Positions 22,798-24,213 of a stretch of 24,213 bases of DNA are shown here, one piece after another. The notes under the pieces are model-generated. The model had not been told where the DNA came from, did not search any database, and worked only from the letters and a program-made list of their open reading frames with translations. Location: assembly GCA_021647585.1 (NCBI GenBank), contig JAKIUK010000061.1, forward strand, positions 1 through 24,213, given 5' to 3'. Position numbers and translations under genes: made by a program. Source of the stretch: Methylococcaceae bacterium. GTDB taxonomy: Bacteria; Pseudomonadota; Gammaproteobacteria; Methylococcales; Methylomonadaceae. The first letter of the stretch is position 1. Every line of letters begins with the position of its first letter.

Positions 22798-23745
22798 ATG
22801 ATAAAAAGAAAAAACATACACTTAGCAATACTATTTACATTTACCATCACTTTATCTGGAATCACATCTGCAGCGCCATCTGGACATAATCAGCTTCGTT
22901 TACAGACCGGAACAGCTAAAAGAAAAGGTGAAACAGCATTTTCTTATTTAGTTTCCTGGAGAAAAGGCAATGCCAACCTCCTTACAGCTAATGGTCTACT
23001 TTTTATCAACGGAAAAGATGCCAAAATACCAACCTCTGACATTGAAATTGCTCGTAAAATTTCAAATACAATAAATGCGGGGGTCATGATTAAATCACCT
23101 AATGACCGTGGAGTTACCGCAAAATATACTAAAGATAAAGCTGAAGTACTCGTTAGCAATAAAGCTGGCTTTGATTTGACACGTATCACCGTCCGCGATT
23201 ATAGCAACCAGGAAACCCATTACAATATCCCAGGAAAAAGCTTTAAATCAGCATCTGTCCACATTGCTATAGATTTAGTCTATTCTGCTGCTGTTGAATA
23301 TGTAGATGGATTTTCAACGGGTATTAAGAAAGAAGCAGCCGGTGGTTCAGTCAAAGTAATTATTGGTAACAATTCACCCATAGAAATAAAAACTGATGGA
23401 AAATCGACTCGACAAATAGAAAATGAACTTGCTCAGGCAATAGGCTCCAATGCCCATTTTTCTTCTACCCCACTCTACCCGAATTTTGTAGAACTAAGAT
23501 CGAAAAACTATAAACCCTTTGATGGCGGAGAGGTTCAGTTGCCGATATTGAATGCAAAATCAATCACTATTGATATTAATGATTCAGGCTTGGGGGTTTT
23601 AACAAAGTTTCATTTCCCTGATATAAATAAACCAACAGATGTGGTTGGCAATATACCTTATATCATAGCGATATTGATTCTAGCTATTTTTGGGGCTATT
23701 TTTTATACAAAAAAATCCAGAGAAAATATAACTACTATGCACTGA
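22798..23745 (+). CDS. Secreted protein with C-terminal membrane anchor, unknown
   Basis: The product has 315 residues. A signal peptide covers about 1-25 (basic MIKRKN, hydrophobic AILFTFTITLSGI, cleavage after SAA). A mostly beta-rich exported region follows, containing GGSVKVIIGNNSPIEI, and a single helix near the C-terminus at about 286-303 (IPYIIAILILAIFGAIFY) is followed by the basic tail TKKSREN. It is thus a type I membrane protein facing the periplasm or cell surface. I chose the ATG at 22798 because AGGA lies eight bases upstream and the signal peptide starts there; an open frame from 22615 has no ribosome site. Anchor plus basic tail recalls sorting signals such as PEP-CTERM, but the characteristic short motif is lacking and the tail is longer. 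Function unknown. Confidence 0.75.
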   Translation: MIKRKNIHLAILFTFTITLSGITSAAPSGHNQLRLQTGTAKRKGETAFSYLVSWRKGNANLLTANGLLFINGKDAKIPTSDIEIARKISNTINAGVMIKSPNDRGVTAKYTKDKAEVLVSNKAGFDLTRITVRDYSNQETHYNIPGKSFKSASVHIAIDLVYSAAVEYVDGFSTGIKKEAAGGSVKVIIGNNSPIEIKTDGKSTRQIENELAQAIGSNAHFSSTPLYPNFVELRSKNYKPFDGGEVQLPILNAKSITIDINDSGLGVLTKFHFPDINKPTDVVGNIPYIIAILILAIFGAIFYTKKSRENITTMH

Positions 23746-23758
23746 AAGCATATGTTCT

Positions 23759-23943
23759 CCTGATTACCCATGAGTCTCCGCCTTATAGATGAGAAAAACG
23801 ACGACGTCTTGCTCATCGTCATCCCCGAGGTCTTTTATCGGGGGTATATTCATGCAAAAGTAGATTCCTGCTAACAGAATTCAGGAATGCCGGTGCTGTG
23901 TGGTTACATCTTTCAAAATGGCGGAAGCTCATGGGTAATCAGG
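23759..23943. mobile_element. 185-bp MITE with 24-bp inverted ends and 8-bp target duplication
   Basis: The ends are 24-bp inverted repeats (23759-23782 and 23920-23943) with two mismatches. The left starts CCTGATTACCCATGAG and the right ends in the complement. The element is flanked by TATGTTCT (23751-23758) and TATGTTTT (23944-23951), a near-perfect 8-bp direct repeat that fits a target-site duplication. The inside has no coding frame but holds further dyads such as CCCCGA...TCGGGG and GATGAG...CTCATC. It begins 14 bp after the stop codon of the secreted-protein gene, so it may also act as its transcript end. Confidence 0.75.
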
Positions 23944-23986
23944 TATGTTTTGAACTAGCGACCTGAGAAAACAAACATATTACCAG

Positions 23987-24005
23987 ACTAGTACTCCATC
24001 AATGT
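23987..24005 (+). repeat. 19-bp direct repeat, right copy
   Basis: This is identical to 436-454 (ACTAGTACTCCATCAATGT) and in the same orientation. It lies in a region without genes, about 200 bp before a possible gene start at the window edge, and may belong to the end of an insertion sequence whose body lies outside the window. Confidence 0.55.
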
Positions 24006-24205
24006 TGTATTGACAGATATAGAAAGCCAATAAATTGTCAGCTGCGTTGTTGCTCTCGTTTGGATTTAATAACTTCTAGAACTTATTACTAAAGTTTCGG
24101 AGTTCAAATAAGAAAGCAAGTCATTGATTAACAAAGAAAATAGCGCCCTAAAAGAGTATAATATAAGTTGACTTGAAATCATCTAAAAACTCAAATAGGA
24201 CGCAC

Positions 24206-24213
24206 ATGAATCA
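24206..24213 (+). CDS. Possible gene start running off the window
   Basis: An ATG at 24206 follows TAGGA at a six-base distance, and TATAAT about 50 bp upstream could be a -10 box. Only ATG AAT and two further bases are visible, so the product is unknown. The setting (repeat, gene-free DNA, promoter-like sequence) would suit an insertion-sequence transposase, but this is a guess. Confidence 0.3.

Noticed and set aside
1..24213. tRNA, rRNA or CRISPR array
   Set aside because: No cloverleaf-like, ribosomal or regularly spaced repeat pattern was recognised by eye.

Overview
The window looks like an AT-rich gammaproteobacterial chromosome segment. The content fits this: a very long NAD-dependent glutamate dehydrogenase, umuDC, yedK, NtrC-type and sigma-54 signals, an FNR/ANR box and several proteobacterial toxin-antitoxin families. 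The genus cannot be fixed from the sequence; a methanotroph- or sulfur-oxidiser-like gammaproteobacterium is only a guess. Long intergenic gaps full of palindromes, decayed repeats and broken genes suggest a genome with much mobile-element traffic.

Bases 1-5400 hold a regulatory block on the minus strand. It has a truncated receiver remnant (105-335), a membrane hybrid histidine kinase (878-2713) and an NtrC-family sigma-54 activator (3157-4533). The 930-bp gap to the right (4534-5463) has no convincing gene but is rich in signals. There is a perfect FNR-type box, two pairs of 16-bp palindromes spaced about three helical turns apart, and a strong sigma-54 (-24/-12) promoter reading into a MerR-family gene (5464-5853). 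A second sigma-54 promoter, differing only in its three central bases, lies in front of the LuxR-family gene at 7745-8407. I infer a sigma-54 circuit that links the kinase/activator pair to these transcription factors.

Bases 6134-9013 carry two convergent, closely related LuxR-type regulators with degenerate receiver domains. Between them lies about 0.9 kb of mobile-element-like palindromes: an IS200/IS605-end-like triple hairpin, a cross-pairing double palindrome and a copy of a dispersed repeat. Then comes the 1604-residue NAD-glutamate dehydrogenase (9134-13948, minus).

Bases 14375-18556 contain a tiny acidic protein gene, then an SOS/DNA-damage block. On the minus strand is the yedK - three-helix Cys-rich membrane protein - SDR oxidoreductase operon; umuD-umuC is divergent on the plus strand and ends in a terminator.

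Bases 18652-22564 form a minus-strand toxin-antitoxin and helicase graveyard. It holds a DEAD/DEAH helicase pseudogene (internal deletion, frameshift, three stops), a parE toxin broken by one amber codon behind an intact parD, an intact higB-higA pair whose antitoxin carries an ImmA/IrrE-like HELAH peptidase domain, and a truncated zeta-toxin-like P-loop protein with a small partner. Bases 22798-23745 encode an unrecognised secreted, C-terminally membrane-anchored protein. After it comes a 185-bp MITE with 24-bp inverted ends and an 8-bp target duplication. A 19-bp direct repeat is shared with the left end of the window, and a possible gene start runs off the right edge.
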